A DNA stretch of 53,350 bases from NCBI RefSeq assembly GCF_001908235.1, contig NZ_LGHK01000125.1:1-53350 (forward strand). The letters run 5' to 3'. Positions 43,711-51,351 of this stretch are shown here, piece after piece. Source of the DNA: Bradyrhizobium sp. NAS96.2. GTDB lineage: Bacteria; Pseudomonadota; Alphaproteobacteria; Rhizobiales; Xanthobacteraceae. The first letter of the stretch is position 1; each line of letters opens with the position of its first letter. Under the pieces are notes generated by a model. It saw only the letters and a list, made by a program, of their open reading frames with translations, was not told the origin of the DNA and made no database searches. A program made the translations under genes and the position numbers.

Positions 43711-44340
43711 ATGCTAGGCCGTCCCAAATTCGTTCTTGCTTCCGGTTCGCCGCGGCGGCTGGCCCTGCTCAACCAGGCCGGCATCGAGCCCGACGCGCTG
43801 CGCCCGGCCGATGTCGACGAGACCCCGCGGCGGGGCGAGTTGCCGCGCGCCTGCGCCAACCGCCTGGCGCGCGCGAAGGCGGACGCGGCGCTGAAGTCGG
43901 TTCAGCTCGACGACGATCTGCGCGGCTCCTTCATCATTTCCGCCGACACCGTGGTCGCGGTCGGCCGCCGCATCCTGCCCAAGGCCAATCTGGTCGACGA
44001 GGCTGCGCAATGCCTGCGGCTGCTGTCAGGCCGCAACCACCGCGTCTACACCGCGATCTGCGTGGTGACGCCGCGCGAGGCGTTCCGCCAGCGCCTGGTC
44101 GAGACCCGCGTGCGCTTCAAGCGGCTCAGCGAGGACGACATCCAGGCCTATATCGGCTCCGGCGAATGGCGCGGCAAAGCCGGCGGCTACGCCGTGCAGG
44201 GCATCGCCGGATCCTTCGTGGTCAAGATGGTCGGCTCCTACACCAACGTCGTCGGCCTGCCGCTCTACGAGACCGTGACCCTGCTCGGGGGCGAAGGCTT
44301 TCCGATCCGCCACGGCTGGCTCAACGCCGTCGCGGTGTGA
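43711..44340 (+). CDS. maf: Maf family nucleoside triphosphate pyrophosphatase
   Basis: A 209-residue enzyme that hydrolyses non-standard or modified nucleoside triphosphates (dTTP/UTP type or m7GTP type, not resolved). The start KFVLASGSPRRLALL with the substrate-binding SxSPRR, IISADTVVAVGRRIL with Asp/Glu metal ligand, and GEWRGKAGGYAVQGIAGSFV are the family marks. I use the ATG at 43711; a frame from 43642 adds a proline-rich stretch without similarity. No infA gene lies between the phosphatase and maf, where many relatives carry one. Confidence 0.9.
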   Translation: MLGRPKFVLASGSPRRLALLNQAGIEPDALRPADVDETPRRGELPRACANRLARAKADAALKSVQLDDDLRGSFIISADTVVAVGRRILPKANLVDEAAQCLRLLSGRNHRVYTAICVVTPREAFRQRLVETRVRFKRLSEDDIQAYIGSGEWRGKAGGYAVQGIAGSFVVKMVGSYTNVVGLPLYETVTLLGGEGFPIRHGWLNAVAV

Positions 44341-44403
44341 GGTCGAGGAACCTCGTGCCCTCAGCGCCCTTGCATCTCGATTGATGTAAGCTACGTCCGA
44401 GCC

Positions 44404-44586
44404 ATGACTGACGAAGCCCGAACGCCCCCGGCCATCCCGCGCGCCTGCCCGATCTGCGGCAAACCTGTCGAGCAGGCCTTCCGCCCGTTCTGCTCGCCGC
44501 GCTGCCGCGATGTCGACCTGAACCGCTGGCTGACCGGCCGCTATGTCGTTCCCGGCCGCGAGGACGACGCGGAGGACCCGGAATAG
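44404..44586 (+). CDS. yacG: DNA gyrase inhibitor YacG
   Basis: A 60-residue zinc-binding protein. Four Cys: C-P-I-C (residues 15 and 18) and C-S-P-R-C (30 and 34), followed by RDVDLNRWLTGRYVVPG, the conserved YacG segment. YacG binds GyrB and blocks DNA cleavage-religation. It lies 63 bases after maf, a usual arrangement in alphaproteobacteria, and 140 bases before tRNA-Phe. The acidic tail EDDAEDPE is typical. Confidence 0.92.
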   Translation: MTDEARTPPAIPRACPICGKPVEQAFRPFCSPRCRDVDLNRWLTGRYVVPGREDDAEDPE

Positions 44587-44725
44587 CCAAGTTTTCCCAA
44601 CAAGTTGGGGAAATTTCGGAAGGCGGGCCGCGCCCGGCGAAGCGTTTCGCGAAGCCGGGTGGACACAGCGCTCCGACCTCTCTATAAACCGCCCGCTCGC
44701 TTCGGCCTTTCGGTCCCGCGAGTAT

Positions 44726-44801
44726 GCCCAGGTAGCTCAGTTGGTAGAGCATGCGACTGAAAATCGCAGTGTCGGTGGTTCGATCCCGCCCCTGGGCACC
44801 A
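44726..44801 (+). tRNA. tRNA-Phe (GAA), island attachment site
   Basis: Complete cloverleaf. Acceptor stem GCCCAGG/CCTGGGC, D arm GCTCAGTTGGTAGAGC, anticodon stem TGCGA/TCGCA with loop CTGAAAA giving anticodon GAA, T arm GGTGGTTCGATCCCGCC, encoded CCA. 76 bases. A P4-type integrase starts 180 bases after it in the same orientation. Such integrases recombine in the 3' part of tRNA genes, so the attachment core is likely within about 44775-44801. Confidence 0.95.
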
Positions 44802-44913
44802 TTAGTTCATTCCCCCGCTTCCGTTACACTCCGCCAAAATGCTAGAAGTGCTTGATTTGCAGCGCTTTCTAGTGCGCTGACATTCGCGGCCCTCCGCCGG
44901 CAGCCGGTGAGTT

Positions 44914-44955
44914 TGTTGGTATCGCTGTTGGTATCGTGTCGGTCGTGTGTTGGTA
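44914..44955 (+). promoter_or_regulatory. Direct repeats TGTTGGTA, candidate integrase arm-type sites
   Basis: TGTTGGTA occurs three times at 44914, 44926 and 44948, spaced 12 and 22 bases apart. They lie between the presumed attachment core and the integrase gene, where tyrosine integrases bind their arm sites and where the integrase promoter must be. Function is inferred from position only. Confidence 0.45.
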
Positions 44956-44980
44956 GATTGAGCCGGGGGGGACCTATTCG

Positions 44981-46240
44981 ATGCCGCTGTCCGATGCTGC
45001 TTGCCGCGCCGCCAAATCGGCAGAGAAACCGTACAAAATCAGCGACGGTGGAGGCCTGCATCTGCTCGTTGAGAAGAACGGGTCGCGCCTTTGGCGGCAG
45101 GCGTATCGTTTCGACGGAAAGCAGCGGTTGATCGCGCTCGGGGCCTATCCCGCCGTCAGCCTTGGCGACGCGCGCACCGCGCGCGATGCAAACAAGGCGC
45201 TACTGGCGAAGGGCGTCGATCCATCGGCGCAACGTAAGCTGGACCGCAACGCGGCACGGATCGCCCGGACGAATACGTTCCGGATCGTGGCAGATGAACT
45301 GATCGCGAAGTTCGAGGCCGAAGGCGACGACCCCAAGACGATCGAAAAGAAGAAGTGGCTCATCGGCCTGTTGGCCGGTGACGTCGGCGACCGTCCGATT
45401 GCAGAAATAGCCGCGTCAGAATTGCTGGATGCGCTCCGCAAGATCGAACGACGCGGTCGCTATGACACCGCACGGCGCGCACGCAGCCTCGCCGGCCGGG
45501 TGTTTCGGTACGCAATTGCGACGGGTCGTGCTGAACGCGATCCGTCTGGCGATCTGGCTGGCGCGCTCATTTCTCCGAAGGTCCAGCACCGTGCGGCCAT
45601 CACGGAGCCCAAGGCGGTCGGCGCGCTGATGCGCGCGATCGACGACATTGACGGGCAGGTCACGACGCGCGCCGCGTTGCAACTGATCGCCCTGACCTTC
45701 GTGCGGCCGGGCGAACTAAGGCATGCGGAATGGACAGAGTTCGACCTGCAAGGCGCAGTGTGGAGCATTCCGAAAGAGAAGATGAAGATGCCGCGACCCC
45801 ACAGAGTGCCCCTATCGCGGCAGGCCGTTGGGGTCATCAAAGACCTTCGCGAAGTGACTGGCACGTCGCGCTACCTTTTTCCGCAAATCCGGTCTTGGCA
45901 TCGGCCGATTTCCGACGGCACCCTGAACGCTGCGCTGCGCCGCCTTGGGTACGACAAGACACAAATGACTGCGCACGGCTTCCGATCGACGGCGTCAACG
46001 TTGCTAAACGATAGCCGCCGTTCGGACGGCCGCCGGCGTTGGGACAGCGATGCCATTGAGCGCCAATTAGCCCACCAAGAAGAAGACGAAGTCCGCGGCG
46101 CGTACAACGGCGCCGAATACTGGGAAGAACGCGTCCCGATGATGCAATGGTACGCGGACCTCTTAGACGACTTGCGAAAATCCGGAACCGTACTGTCGAT
46201 CACGAAGGCCCGGCGATCCCGATCTGCGTCGGCCTCCTAG
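44981..46240 (+). CDS. P4-type tyrosine integrase
   Basis: A 419-residue site-specific recombinase. N-terminal DUF4102 arm-binding domain (LSDAACRAAKSAEKPYKISDGGGLHLLVEKNGSRLWRQ...GAYPAVSLGDART), a core-binding domain (about 95-190), and a catalytic domain with Arg in FVRPGELRHAEW, Lys in PKEKMKMPRPHRVPLS, HxxR in TAHGFRSTASTLLN, His in QLAHQEED and the nucleophile Tyr in GAYNGAEYWEERVPMMQWYADLLDDL. It should insert and, with a helper, excise the island at tRNA-Phe. GGGGGGGAC lies before the ATG. The sequence looks intact. Confidence 0.95.
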   Translation: MPLSDAACRAAKSAEKPYKISDGGGLHLLVEKNGSRLWRQAYRFDGKQRLIALGAYPAVSLGDARTARDANKALLAKGVDPSAQRKLDRNAARIARTNTFRIVADELIAKFEAEGDDPKTIEKKKWLIGLLAGDVGDRPIAEIAASELLDALRKIERRGRYDTARRARSLAGRVFRYAIATGRAERDPSGDLAGALISPKVQHRAAITEPKAVGALMRAIDDIDGQVTTRAALQLIALTFVRPGELRHAEWTEFDLQGAVWSIPKEKMKMPRPHRVPLSRQAVGVIKDLREVTGTSRYLFPQIRSWHRPISDGTLNAALRRLGYDKTQMTAHGFRSTASTLLNDSRRSDGRRRWDSDAIERQLAHQEEDEVRGAYNGAEYWEERVPMMQWYADLLDDLRKSGTVLSITKARRSRSASAS

Positions 46241-46372
46241 CACCCAAACCTACCCAAGATTATCGAAGCAATGGAGGGACGCTCGCGCTCGCGTGGGCGA
46301 TCAACGGCGCGCCCGGTAAAGGCTCCCGAGGATCGCGAATAGCATGGAAATCCCGGGCACTCTCCCGGGCTT

Positions 46373-46408
46373 TGTCCCGTTTGTCCCCCAAATGTCCCCG
46401 CTTGTCCC
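46373..46408 (+). repeat. Phased TGTCCC direct repeats upstream of the first regulator
   Basis: TGTCCC occurs at 46373, 46382, 46393 and 46403, spaced 9, 11 and 10 bases (about one helical turn), with another at 46532. The 355-base gap 46241-46595 has no gene I support. Evenly phased repeats suggest a binding array for a regulator or replication initiator. Note also the palindrome around CCCGGGCACTCTCCCGGG just upstream. Confidence 0.55.
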
Positions 46409-46595
46409 CCCGGGAACGACGGCGGAAAGTCGCTTCGTTGAATTTTTTTGTCACGCACAATCAAGCACTACTCAGCAATCCGCAGGGCATTATGCCCGCT
46501 TCATGCGCATTTCGATTTTTGTCACCTATCTTGTCCCCCGACCGCTCCCGTATCGTCGTGATCATCGACGAACAAACACGAGGAGAGAAATTCCG

Positions 46596-46817
46596 ATGCG
46601 CGACGGCGATATGACCCTTCCCGACGTGATCAAGACTTACGACTTGCCGCTGAACGTGTCCGTGAACCGCTTCTGCGAAGTTGCTGGCATTGGTCACACG
46701 CGCTTCTATGAACTCGCAAAGGAAGGCGCCGTTCGGCTTCGGAAGAACGGACGCTCGACGACCGTTCCGGTCGAAGACCTGTATCAGTTGCTTCGCGGCG
46801 AACAGGCGGCCGCCTAA
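46596..46817 (+). CDS. Excisionase/AlpA-like HTH protein
   Basis: A 73-residue protein. The segment VSVNRFCEVAGIGHTRFYELAKEGAVRLRKNGRSTTVPVEDLYQLLRG is a winged-helix/MerR-like HTH of the kind used by excisionases and phage regulators, with the Lys/Arg-rich wing. AGGAGAG precedes the ATG at 46596; the longer frame from 46344 runs through the repeat region and is not credible. Its place after the integrase suggests control of excision or early genes. Confidence 0.85.
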   Translation: MRDGDMTLPDVIKTYDLPLNVSVNRFCEVAGIGHTRFYELAKEGAVRLRKNGRSTTVPVEDLYQLLRGEQAAA

Positions 46818-46965
46818 CGCTTCTCGCCTTGCTGCGCGGTTAGCACGCCCGCGCTGCACAAGCGCCAGCCCGGATGTACGGCTGGCGCATCGGCGGCGCC
46901 GCCGCGGTCCTTTCCCCGTCCGGCGCGCCGCCATTTCAATCCTCGACAGCTGGGAGGCCGACCCC

Positions 46966-47319
46966 ATGAAGCCGTCTGCGCAGGTGCTGGCATTTCCGCC
47001 GGTCAGCGTGGTCGTCCGTGACGCTAAGCGAGAACTCTCGCCAAACAGACGGAACACACGTCGACGCATCGTCCAGCCGAAGGCAAAGGTTGTGCTTCTA
47101 CCGGGCCGCTTCCGCGGTGCGGACTATGTAAAGCGACACGTGTCCTACGTCGTCGCGATGGATGCCGAACGCGGCGAACATCATGTCCAGCGGAATTTGG
47201 ATGCGATCCGGCGTCGCCTGGACGAAATCGGCGTCGACAAGCGCGACGCCGATCGGGAGGTCCGAACCATCGAAGCGGCAGTTCGCCGCGAAATCTGGCG
47301 ACAGGTTCTGTTGCCCTAA
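46966..47319 (+). CDS. DUF6074-like phage protein
   Basis: A 117-residue protein. It starts MKPSAQVLAFPPVSVVVRD, then a basic middle (KRELSPNRRNTRRRIVQPK) and a helical C-terminal part (YVKRHVSYVVAMDAERGEHHVQRNLDAIRRRLDEIGVDKRDADREVRTIEAAVRREIWRQVL). The LAFP start and the C-terminal ending RREIWRQ remind me of DUF6074 proteins of rhizobial prophages. Function unknown. TGGGAGG precedes the ATG at 46966. Confidence 0.7.
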   Translation: MKPSAQVLAFPPVSVVVRDAKRELSPNRRNTRRRIVQPKAKVVLLPGRFRGADYVKRHVSYVVAMDAERGEHHVQRNLDAIRRRLDEIGVDKRDADREVRTIEAAVRREIWRQVLLP

Positions 47320-47336
47320 CCCTGAGGTAAATCGAA

Positions 47337-48497
47337 ATGAGCGCGCTAAGGGGCGCGGCCTTCAAGATCGAGGGTCCGCCCGAAAACGGAAGTGCCGCCC
47401 CGACGGCAAATCGGGACGGCACAGACCACCGAAGAAATGAGAAGCCGCTGGGCAGCGCTTCCACTCTCGACAGATACGAGCCGCGATCTGCGTCGTCAAC
47501 CGGTAAAGAAACCGGTCCAACAAAAAAGCGGCGGAAGCAGACCGTCGACGACAGGTTCGCCGGCGAGACGCCGAAGCAGATCGCGCTACATCGGGAAATC
47601 GATCATCACTACGCGGGACGCTTCGCGTGGGATGACCGTGACGATCCGGGTCGACCGAAACCGACCGCGAAGCAAAACGTCCGCATGCGCGATCTGGAAG
47701 CCTTCCTCGAACATCGCTATCGCGGCAGGCGGCTGCCCGACGACGACAGCGGCCGCGAAGACCTGCGTATCGCCGCGCATCATTGCTACTACTACGGCGA
47801 TCCGGACCGGAAAATCCGGGCGTGGGTGTGCCAATGGGCGCCTTGGCTGTCGGAAAGCGAACGGGCAGAACTGATCGAAAGGGTCTGCAAACGGCCGCTG
47901 AAATGGAAGGCCGACACACTCGGCAGGAAGCTGCGCGCGACCCGCAAAGAAATCGAAATGCTTGGCATTACGACGTTCGGCGCCTTCGACGACAGCACGC
48001 GCAAACGCGCGAAGCGGCGCGAGAAGCGCAAAGCAGACCGCCGGCGGGCGCGCCGGCATGCCGCCGGCGCCACTCCGCAAGTCGCCTCAACGGAACGCGC
48101 AGAACCGTGGAAAGCCGCGGGGATCAGCCGCAGGACGTGGTATCGGCGACGAAAAGCCGAGACGGCGCCGCCGGTCAGCGAAGCGTTGTCGGTCGCGTAT
48201 TCCGTCACCGTCAACCTGTCGATTGACGGGTCAGTGGCACAGAATGGCACTACTTTTACCCCCACCAGATATCTTCGATATTGCTGGGTGTCGCCGGCAA
48301 AGGCTCAGGTCTTCCGGCCCGCGGCCGGCGCGGCCGAATACGGTCGGGCGACCGGCGGGGCTGGCATCGGCACCGTTCGTGACCGGTTGCTGCGTGACGG
48401 CCGGGTAGCGCTCAGCGCGCCCCCGGCCGCGAAGAAGACTGTCAAGAAAGTTGGGGGCCGGTCCTGTTTTCATAGAGAGAACGGGGAGCAGCAATGA
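47337..48497 (+). CDS. Island protein with C-terminal basic/HTH-like segment, unknown
   Basis: A 386-residue basic protein. Low-complexity Pro/Thr/basic N-terminus (to about 80), a central domain (residues about 85-210: LEAFLEHRYRGRRLPDDDSGREDLRIAAHHCYYYGDPDRKIRAWVCQWAPWLSE) with conserved-looking Trp/His, a basic run (RAKRREKRKADRRRARRH), then EPWKAAGISRRTWYRRRKAET, a motif seen in rhizobial phage replication-type proteins. After about residue 285 the composition changes (Ala/Gly-rich), so the end may be a fused or frameshifted segment. It overlaps the next gene by four bases (ATGA). I cannot assign a function. Confidence 0.62.
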   Translation: MSALRGAAFKIEGPPENGSAAPTANRDGTDHRRNEKPLGSASTLDRYEPRSASSTGKETGPTKKRRKQTVDDRFAGETPKQIALHREIDHHYAGRFAWDDRDDPGRPKPTAKQNVRMRDLEAFLEHRYRGRRLPDDDSGREDLRIAAHHCYYYGDPDRKIRAWVCQWAPWLSESERAELIERVCKRPLKWKADTLGRKLRATRKEIEMLGITTFGAFDDSTRKRAKRREKRKADRRRARRHAAGATPQVASTERAEPWKAAGISRRTWYRRRKAETAPPVSEALSVAYSVTVNLSIDGSVAQNGTTFTPTRYLRYCWVSPAKAQVFRPAAGAAEYGRATGGAGIGTVRDRLLRDGRVALSAPPAAKKTVKKVGGRSCFHRENGEQQ

Positions 48498-48772
48498 TCG
48501 ACGGCGTCGAACTGTTTCAGCTGCGTCAACGCCGGACGGCCACCGGTGACACCTACTTTACGGGTCGGCTGGGCAATGCGTTCGTCGTCGTGATCCGCGA
48601 CGAAGTAGAGCGCGACGTGTGGAAGGTGATTGCAGGCGATCCTTCTCAGGCCCGTGACGACCGACCGAAGCCGGCGCGCGCTATCGCGCCGCCGGCGGAC
48701 GACGGCGGACGTGACGAAGGCGACGCAAGCGAAGAAGGGGCATTCGATGAATTGCCAGCCGACCTTGCATAG
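48494..48772 (+). CDS. Small island protein, unknown
   Basis: A 92-residue protein with a beta-rich start (MIDGVELFQLRQRRTATGDTYFTGRLGNAFVVVIRDEVERDVWKVIAGD) and an acidic, Ala/Pro-rich tail. The first half fits a small compact domain. Start ATG overlaps the previous stop. Function unknown. Confidence 0.65.
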   Translation: MIDGVELFQLRQRRTATGDTYFTGRLGNAFVVVIRDEVERDVWKVIAGDPSQARDDRPKPARAIAPPADDGGRDEGDASEEGAFDELPADLA

Positions 48773-49013
48773 CCACCGCAAGCCAATGGGAAGCCCCCTG
48801 ACGCGCGATCGGATCAACCGCACTTCGGCGCGGCCGACGTCCGCGAACGAATGGACGGCGGGGGCTGCAAGCCCATGGCCACCTCAGAAATCGTTTAGGA
48901 ACCCTTTGGAGGCCACCCATGGAGGTGCGGCACGAAGCGCCCCAGCGTTTGAGTGTGTCACGGATCGCCAGAATTCCGGTTTCCTTAACAAAATCCGGGA
49001 GCGCGCCCGGTGA
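48747..49013 (+). CDS. Possible small overlapping gene
   Basis: An 88-residue frame with GAAGAAGGGG before the ATG. It overlaps the end of the previous gene by 26 bases and its stop overlaps the GTG of the next gene, the typical packing of phage genes. Composition (Pro/Ser/Arg-rich, two Cys) is not clearly protein-like. In the same stretch a second frame of 32 residues (48919-49017) has a very good ribosome site (TTTGGAGG), so which frame is used is unclear. Confidence 0.35.
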   Translation: MNCQPTLHSHRKPMGSPLTRDRINRTSARPTSANEWTAGAASPWPPQKSFRNPLEATHGGAARSAPAFECVTDRQNSGFLNKIRERAR

Positions 49014-49375
49014 CTGACGACATTGCCGCCCTGATCCGCGACTTCGACGCGGCCGTCGCATCGATCGGCGTGATAGGTGAGCGATTGCGCGCGCTTCAGG
49101 CGCGCGCGTCCACTGCGGCCGAACCGCAATCGGGGGCGAACCTTGATGACCTAGTTCGACCCGGGACCATCCTGCAAAAGTTCGCCATCTCGCGCGCCGA
49201 ACTCCACCGACGTTGCAGAGATCATCCGATCGGCACGCCGGGCGGGTTCTCCCTCTGGCGTAGCGGCAAAAAAAGCTACCTGATCTCGCTCTCACGGTTC
49301 GAACGGCACTTTGCGGAGCATCCACCGCTAAAGAGACGTCCTGAGACGAAAAAGCGAAACAGCGAGACGCGCTGA
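49010..49375 (+). CDS. HTH DNA-binding protein, island
   Basis: A 121-residue protein. An N-terminal helix with a leucine-type pattern (IAALIRDFDAAVASIGVIGERLRALQ) may dimerise; the C-terminal part (TILQKFAISRAELHRRCRDHPIGTPGGFSLWRSGKKSYLISLSRFERHF) is an excisionase-type winged helix with the basic wing. It is the second regulator-like protein of the island. GTG start overlapping the previous frame's stop. Confidence 0.72.
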   Translation: MTDDIAALIRDFDAAVASIGVIGERLRALQARASTAAEPQSGANLDDLVRPGTILQKFAISRAELHRRCRDHPIGTPGGFSLWRSGKKSYLISLSRFERHFAEHPPLKRRPETKKRNSETR

Positions 49376-49454
49376 GACGCCATTGCAATTGCGGGCTACG
49401 GGCGACGCCGACGATGATCGGGCACGGCAACCCCCAATGGAAAGGCCCTCAAAA

Positions 49455-49658
49455 ATGGCGAACTGGAAGACACTCACCCGCGCGAGCGACAACGCGGCAA
49501 TTTACGTTCAGCTTGCGCAGATCGCGAAGGTCGAGCCGGCAGGCACCGGCAGCGTTCTGACCCTGATCGGCGTCAACAACGAAGGCCACTCCGCGACCGT
49601 CGCCGTGACGCAATCGCCGACGCAGGTCCTGACGAACCCTGAAACGATTGTCGCGTAA
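49455..49658 (+). CDS. Small beta-rich island protein, unknown
   Basis: A 67-residue protein (MANWKTLTRASDNAAIYVQLAQIAKVEPAGTGSVLTLIGVNNEGHSATVAVTQSP...). Alternating hydrophobic residues and Gly turns suggest a small beta barrel. It precedes the repeat protein by 17 bases. A longer frame from 49383 is possible but less like a protein. Phage tail or head decoration is a guess only. Confidence 0.65.
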   Translation: MANWKTLTRASDNAAIYVQLAQIAKVEPAGTGSVLTLIGVNNEGHSATVAVTQSPTQVLTNPETIVA

Positions 49659-49675
49659 CGCAGGGAAGCGGACCA

Positions 49676-50347
49676 ATGGACAACGCCGAAGCGGCACAAG
49701 CAGCACGCCGTGCTAATGCGATACTGGCCTGCCCAGAGGCACGCCTCCACAAGGCTCTTGCGTTGCAAATCGCGACGACGACAAGCCTGTCATACGATGA
49801 AGCCCGCGCCCTGATGCGCGCTGCCAAGGCGACGCCGACGAGCAGCACTCACGTCGGTTCGAACGAGCCGCTGCGCGCCAGTGCGGATATTTCGCGACCG
49901 ACGCCGGCCGCAGCCGGCCCGTCGGCGTCCGACATCGCCAAGGCTGAACGCGGTCGCTTCGCCGCGATCACTGCGCTTCCCGAAGCGAAAGGCCGCGAAG
50001 GTCTTGCGATGAACCTCGCGACCACGACCGACATGACCGTCGATCAGGTCAAGGCGACGCTTTCTGCCGCGCCGCTCGCCGCCGCCGGCGACCATGCCGT
50101 CGGCCCGTCGATCGCGCCGGCAAACCCGAACGCTGCGATCCCGCAGAACGTTTCCGCACAGTGGGACGCGGTTCTGAAGTCCCGCGGAATGGTCCTGCAA
50201 GGCGACAGCGTCGTTCTGAGCGCGACGCCGGCAATGTCCGGGCTGCCGACTTTGCCGCGCGTCGCCATCGCCAATCCAGCAGCACAGGCGATGGATTGGG
50301 GTGCGGTGTTGCAGTCGCGCGGGATGCAGGTCGACGGGGCGAAGTGA
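49676..50347 (+). CDS. Repeat protein resembling phage head-protease tails
   Basis: A 223-residue protein built of two tandem copies of one motif: residues about 13-50 (NAILACPEARLHKALALQIATTTSLSYDEARALMRAA) and 93-132 (FAAITALPEAKGREGLAMNLATTTDMTVDQVKATLSAA). Two short C-terminal repeats follow: WDAVLKSRGM (163-172) and WGAVLQSRGM (208-217). From memory, the first motif occurs at the C-terminus of S49-type head maturation proteases of rhizobial phages, fused to a protease; here it stands alone with no protease. Possible scaffold or tail-chaperone role. Its TGA overlaps the next ATG by one base. Confidence 0.72.
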   Translation: MDNAEAAQAARRANAILACPEARLHKALALQIATTTSLSYDEARALMRAAKATPTSSTHVGSNEPLRASADISRPTPAAAGPSASDIAKAERGRFAAITALPEAKGREGLAMNLATTTDMTVDQVKATLSAAPLAAAGDHAVGPSIAPANPNAAIPQNVSAQWDAVLKSRGMVLQGDSVVLSATPAMSGLPTLPRVAIANPAAQAMDWGAVLQSRGMQVDGAK

Positions 50348-51243
50348 TGCGCATCAACCCATTCCGGAAACTGTCCGAAGCCGAAAAGCGCATCGCCGAG
50401 TTGCAGGCGGAACTGAAATCGGCCCGTTCGAAGCTCGCTGAAGTCGACTTCGGCAAGGCGGCCGCACTCGCCGACAGCGTCGTATTCGCGAAGTGGAGCG
50501 GGCAGCGCGCCGGCGCAGCGGCGGAAGTTGAGCGCCTGACCGCCCTGATCGAGACGATCGAGACTGACGCGGAGATCGCGCGCAGAAGCGAGGCCGACGC
50601 CGCGAAGCGCCGAGAGACCGCCGCCGCCAGAAAGGCTGCCGAGGCTCTTGCGAACCGCGTCCAGACCGAAGGCCGTGATCTCGCTGGCCGATTGCTGAGC
50701 CTGATGCAGGAATGCGCCCGGCAATCGCTCGCCGCGAAGGTGCTGAACGCAGACCTGCCGGAAGGTGAAGCGCCGATCCCGTCGGCTGACATCCTTGCCC
50801 GCGATATTGCTTCCGAACCTCGCAAAGACATCCGGTCGCGCGACGTCGTATTGTGGGTCGCTGAGACCAACGGCGTTCCAATCGGCGATCAGGCTGCGGT
50901 CGCGTCCGACGACGGCGTCCGCGGTCAGGCCGACGTCGGATCGATGCGAGTGAAATGCGTCCGACGCGATTTCCACGAGACTGAGTATCACCCGATCGCA
51001 ACGCTTGACTGGCCCGGCGACCTGTTTTCGCTCATCCGTCTGCCCCGTCTCGACGGTCCCGGCGTCCTAGTCGACGGCAGCTTTATGACCATTGAAGCCG
51101 TGGCAGCGATGGATATCGCTGCCGTGATGAAGCCGACGAAGCGGCCGGCGCGCCCGGTGCAGATCGAGTTGCGCCCGACCGATCCGACCTGGCCCCCGGC
51201 GCCGGCCGCGACGACCGACGACGATCAGAACGTCACGGCGTGA
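50347..51243 (+). CDS. Coiled-coil island protein, unknown
   Basis: A 298-residue protein. Residues about 8-125 form a long coiled coil (EAEKRIAELQAELKSARSKLAEVD, then EVERLTALIETIETDAEIARR and an Ala/Lys/Arg-rich helix). The C-terminal half is globular: VVLWVAETNGVPIGDQ, GSMRVKCVRRDFHETEYHPIATLDWPGDLFSLIRLPRLDGPGVLVDGSFMTIEAVAAMD, then a Pro-rich tail. The start at 50347 overlaps the previous stop; an earlier GTG lies inside that gene. It directly precedes the tape measure gene, where tail assembly or connector proteins are usual. Confidence 0.7.
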   Translation: MRINPFRKLSEAEKRIAELQAELKSARSKLAEVDFGKAAALADSVVFAKWSGQRAGAAAEVERLTALIETIETDAEIARRSEADAAKRRETAAARKAAEALANRVQTEGRDLAGRLLSLMQECARQSLAAKVLNADLPEGEAPIPSADILARDIASEPRKDIRSRDVVLWVAETNGVPIGDQAAVASDDGVRGQADVGSMRVKCVRRDFHETEYHPIATLDWPGDLFSLIRLPRLDGPGVLVDGSFMTIEAVAAMDIAAVMKPTKRPARPVQIELRPTDPTWPPAPAATTDDDQNVTA

Positions 51244-51351
51244 TGTTTGGCGACGTCCGGTCGTTTTTTGAAAAGTTTTCCGGCCGGTCGTCGCGGGCCG
51301 CGGGTGACGGACGCAAGGGCCGCCCGCGGCCCTACCATTTTGGAGAGGTAA

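Noticed and set aside
46147..46614. 155-codon plus-strand frame over the TGTCCC repeat region
   Set aside because: Overlaps the end of the integrase and the start of the HTH gene; its SRALSRALSRLSP run is just the DNA repeat translated.
48919..49017. 32-codon frame with excellent TTTGGAGG ribosome site
   Set aside because: Too short and unlike a known protein to list on its own; noted under the 48747 entry as an alternative frame.
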